Shown: piece by piece, positions 61,960 through 64,000 of the stretch
Numbering within the stretch: position 1 is the first letter of the stretch
How the letters are laid out: every line of letters begins with the position of its first letter
Assembly (NCBI RefSeq): GCF_001613105.1
Contig: NZ_BDBS01000010.1
Span: 124,001-188,000 of the forward strand
Reading direction: 5' to 3'
DNA from: Nocardia pseudobrasiliensis NBRC 108224
GTDB taxonomy: Bacteria; Actinomycetota; Actinomycetes; Mycobacteriales; Mycobacteriaceae
Length of the DNA: 64,000 nucleotides
Program-made: the position numbers and the translations under genes
Notes under the pieces: model-generated
Database searches by the model: none
Told to the model about the DNA's origin: nothing
The model's input: the letters and a program-made list of their open reading frames with translations, nothing else

Positions 61960-63009
61960 ATGCGCGACACCGCCAGGCGGGCTGTACATTTCGTGGGCAG
62001 TTTCCCGGCTACCGATACCGAGGACGCCATGCGCGCCATGCTGTCCGGTGCGGGCGCTCGGTTGTGCACCCTGGCGACCGGCGAGGTGCGGCGGTACGAG
62101 ACCTATCTTCAGGTCATCATCGCCGATCTGGTGGCGCAGGGCATCCTCGAGGTCCGTTCGCAGGGCAGCTGGGAAACCAGTAGCGAACGCACCCTGTACC
62201 GGGTCGCCCCCGGCGCCGAATTGACCGGCGATGCAATGAATCTCGGATATCTCGACGAGGCGCGCGAGGCGCTGCCGATCTATCGACGGCTGCGCGCGGA
62301 GCAGGATCGGCCGGATCTGTTGCTGCAGATCGGCATGCCGACGGATTTCACGCTGGCGTTCATCGCCCTCGGCGCGCGCGGTGTGCGCAGGTATCGGCGA
62401 GCGTTCGCCGATGCGATGACACGCGATATCGCCGCCATCCGGGAGTTGGCGGGCGACGATGTCGTCTTTCAATTGGAGGCCACCGCCGAAATGGTGGCGC
62501 TGTCGAAGGTTCCATCGCTGCAGCGGGCGGTCGAGTTCGCATTCGGGCTGGGAAGGGGAATGGCCGCGGTGGCCGCCGCGTCACCGCTGGGCACGCGTTT
62601 CGGCGTGCATCTGTGTGTGGGCAGTATGAACAACAAGGCGCGCGCGATTCTCCCGAATGCCAAGCCGCTGGTCACGCTGGCGAATTCTGTTGTGCGGCAC
62701 TGGCCCGCGGATCGGCCGCTGGAATTCGTACACGGACCGCTGGCCGCAGGGGATATTCCGCCGTCGCCGGATCCGCATTTCTATACTCCGCTACGCGATT
62801 TGGCGCTCGGTCCGGACACCGCGTTCTACGCGGGCATCGTCCACGAGGATCCGACCGAGGAGGAGCAGATTCATCTGCTACATCTGGCCGAGCAGGGGCT
62901 CGGGCGGCGTGCCGACGGAGTGGCCAGTGCGTGCGGACTGGGCCGCAGACCGCGTCCGATCGCCGATGAGCTGGTGGCACGGGCCGCGCGACTGGCCGAC
63001 GCGCCGTAG
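61960..63009 (+). CDS. MetE/UROD-like protein of unknown function
   Basis: 349 residues from the ATG at 61960, 9 nt after GAGAGGAAAG; an ATG at 61939 would add seven. HFVGSFPATDTEDAMRAML, then LCTLATGEVRRYETYLQVII are the opening of cobalamin-independent methionine synthase-like (UROD/MetE barrel) proteins, and FGVHLCVGSMNNKA resembles the zinc-site HLCxG of MetE. The N-terminal half of MetE is absent, so it is a single-barrel relative; substrate not known. Convergent with the next gene. Confidence 0.65.
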   Translation: MRDTARRAVHFVGSFPATDTEDAMRAMLSGAGARLCTLATGEVRRYETYLQVIIADLVAQGILEVRSQGSWETSSERTLYRVAPGAELTGDAMNLGYLDEAREALPIYRRLRAEQDRPDLLLQIGMPTDFTLAFIALGARGVRRYRRAFADAMTRDIAAIRELAGDDVVFQLEATAEMVALSKVPSLQRAVEFAFGLGRGMAAVAAASPLGTRFGVHLCVGSMNNKARAILPNAKPLVTLANSVVRHWPADRPLEFVHGPLAAGDIPPSPDPHFYTPLRDLALGPDTAFYAGIVHEDPTEEEQIHLLHLAEQGLGRRADGVASACGLGRRPRPIADELVARAARLADAP

Positions 63010-63045
63010 GACCGCCCAAATCGCCTGATACGGACAGCGGTTCGG

Positions 63046-63834
63046 CTACGGCTTACGGACCACGCCGGACAGGATTCGCAGCAGCGTCGGCGGCAGATCC
63101 CCGCCGAGCCATTCCTGAATGGTCACCACGCCCGGCGGCAGAATGTCGAATCCGTCCAGGAGCGTGACCATCTCGGCCGCGGAGCGGAAATAGAACTGGG
63201 CCGTGGTGCCGACGGTATCGCGGCGCGCCTGGTCCATGAAGCCGGCATCGCTGTCGGCGGAGCCCTGGGTGAAGGCCAGAAAGCTGCCCGGCGCCATGGC
63301 TTCCCGGAATCGGGTGAGTATCTCGTCCGGACCCTCGTCGTCCATGATGAAATGCAATACGCCGACGAGCAGAATCGCGACCGGTTGGTCGAAGTCGACG
63401 ACCTTCTCGGCGCGCAACCGCTCGACGAGATCAGGCTGACGCACGTCGGCCAGCACCGGGCGCACACCCGGTATTCCCGACAGCATGGCATTGGCGTGCG
63501 CGTAGACCACCGGGTCGTAATCGACCGAGAGCACCCGGGCGCTCGAATCGACCTTCTGCGCCACCTCGTGCACGGCCGGGGAGGTCGGAATGCCCGCGCC
63601 CAGATCGATGAATTGCCGTACGCCCGCGTCGAGAGCCATCTCGACGCCGCGAATCAGGAATTGGCGACTGAACCAGGCGAGGGTGCGATTGTCCGGCGCG
63701 GTGGCGAGCATTCGCTGCGCGACCATGCGGTCCGCCTCGTAGTTGTCCTTACCGCCCAGTAAATAGTCGTACACCCGAGCTGCGTTCGGTTTGGACGGAT
63801 CGACGCCCTCCGGCGCACGCCTGACCTCCGACAC
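63046..63834 (-). CDS. SAM-dependent methyltransferase (Methyltransf_19/DUF574)
   Basis: 262 residues with the classical family motifs: PNAARVYDYLLGGKDNYEAD, LAWFSRQFL, SAM loop FIDLGAGIPT, VLSVDYDPVVYAHA, and AILLVGVLHFIMDDEGP. Paralogue of the enzyme at 56275-57099 but closer to the family consensus. Substrate unknown. The 166 nt between its start and the window end show no gene. Confidence 0.92.
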   Translation of the reverse strand: MSEVRRAPEGVDPSKPNAARVYDYLLGGKDNYEADRMVAQRMLATAPDNRTLAWFSRQFLIRGVEMALDAGVRQFIDLGAGIPTSPAVHEVAQKVDSSARVLSVDYDPVVYAHANAMLSGIPGVRPVLADVRQPDLVERLRAEKVVDFDQPVAILLVGVLHFIMDDEGPDEILTRFREAMAPGSFLAFTQGSADSDAGFMDQARRDTVGTTAQFYFRSAAEMVTLLDGFDILPPGVVTIQEWLGGDLPPTLLRILSGVVRKP

Positions 63835-64000
63835 CGCACCTCCCTCGCCATCATCGACAATCGTACAAGCCGCAGCGGTCCCGGAACGGAAAACTCGTGA
63901 TCGCGTTACCGCATTCGTAAACGATTGCGGGACTTGGTGTCACAGTCAAGTCGAACCGGGAAACGCGGCCGCCGTGACATCGATGCCGTGCAACACCCAG

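Overview
The window is high-GC actinobacterial chromosome. The order gluABCD - miaB - Rv2732c-like - DUF349 - Rv2728c-like - miaA - dapF - hflX matches the mycobacterial core. The accessory families (XRE/DUF397 set, several Methyltransf_19-type enzymes, SCO2521-2524 module, PucR regulator, secreted lipases) point to Nocardia or a close relative. The genus is an inference from gene content; no rRNA or other marker gene is present.

Region 1 (1-15967) is conserved core. It holds a glutamate ABC importer (gluA-D, minus strand, gluD cut by the window edge). Next is a translation and cell-wall block: MiaB, the tightly coupled genes for an Rv2728c-like protein, MiaA and a SpoU methyltransferase, then DapF and HflX. 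An acyltransferase and an acyl-CoA dehydrogenase follow. A 24-bp tandem repeat array lies between dapF and hflX.

Region 2 (15921-40400) is an island I read as two integrative elements inserted one after the other into the 3' end of the acyl-CoA dehydrogenase gene. Its last ~47 coding bases plus flank recur at 25604 and 40344. Element 1 (about 9.7 kb) holds an integrase remnant, a lone type I-E CRISPR-like repeat, IS3 debris, a 2306-residue RHS/YD-repeat protein with a C-terminal candidate toxin and a coupled candidate immunity gene, then gene scrap. Element 2 (about 14.7 kb) holds a decayed tyrosine integrase and a compact RiPP-like cluster: S9 prolyl-oligopeptidase-like enzyme, lasso B2-like protein, eight-cysteine precursor, lasso-cyclase-like protein, PqqD-like protein, MauE-thioredoxin fusion and ABC exporter. 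Decayed genes (IclR/monooxygenase, IS110) and a secreted lipase follow. The RiPP cluster is the best candidate for an undescribed system: its parts resemble lasso-peptide machinery, but the usual B2 cysteine and asparagine-synthetase PP-loop are not visible and the precursor is cysteine-rich.

Region 3 (40401-64000) is chromosome again. It has a cold-shock protein and MerR regulator, secreted and lipoprotein genes, an oxidoreductase, hydrolases and a GNAT enzyme, then the SCO2521-2524 module with its variant P-loop ATPase, and an OafA/SGNH acyltransferase preceded by a second 24-bp repeat array ending in the same hairpin as the first. After that come an XRE/DUF397/methyltransferase cluster with a clear operator, a PucR regulator, a possible 23-residue peptide, a secreted hydrolase, a MetE/UROD-like protein and a second Methyltransf_19 enzyme.
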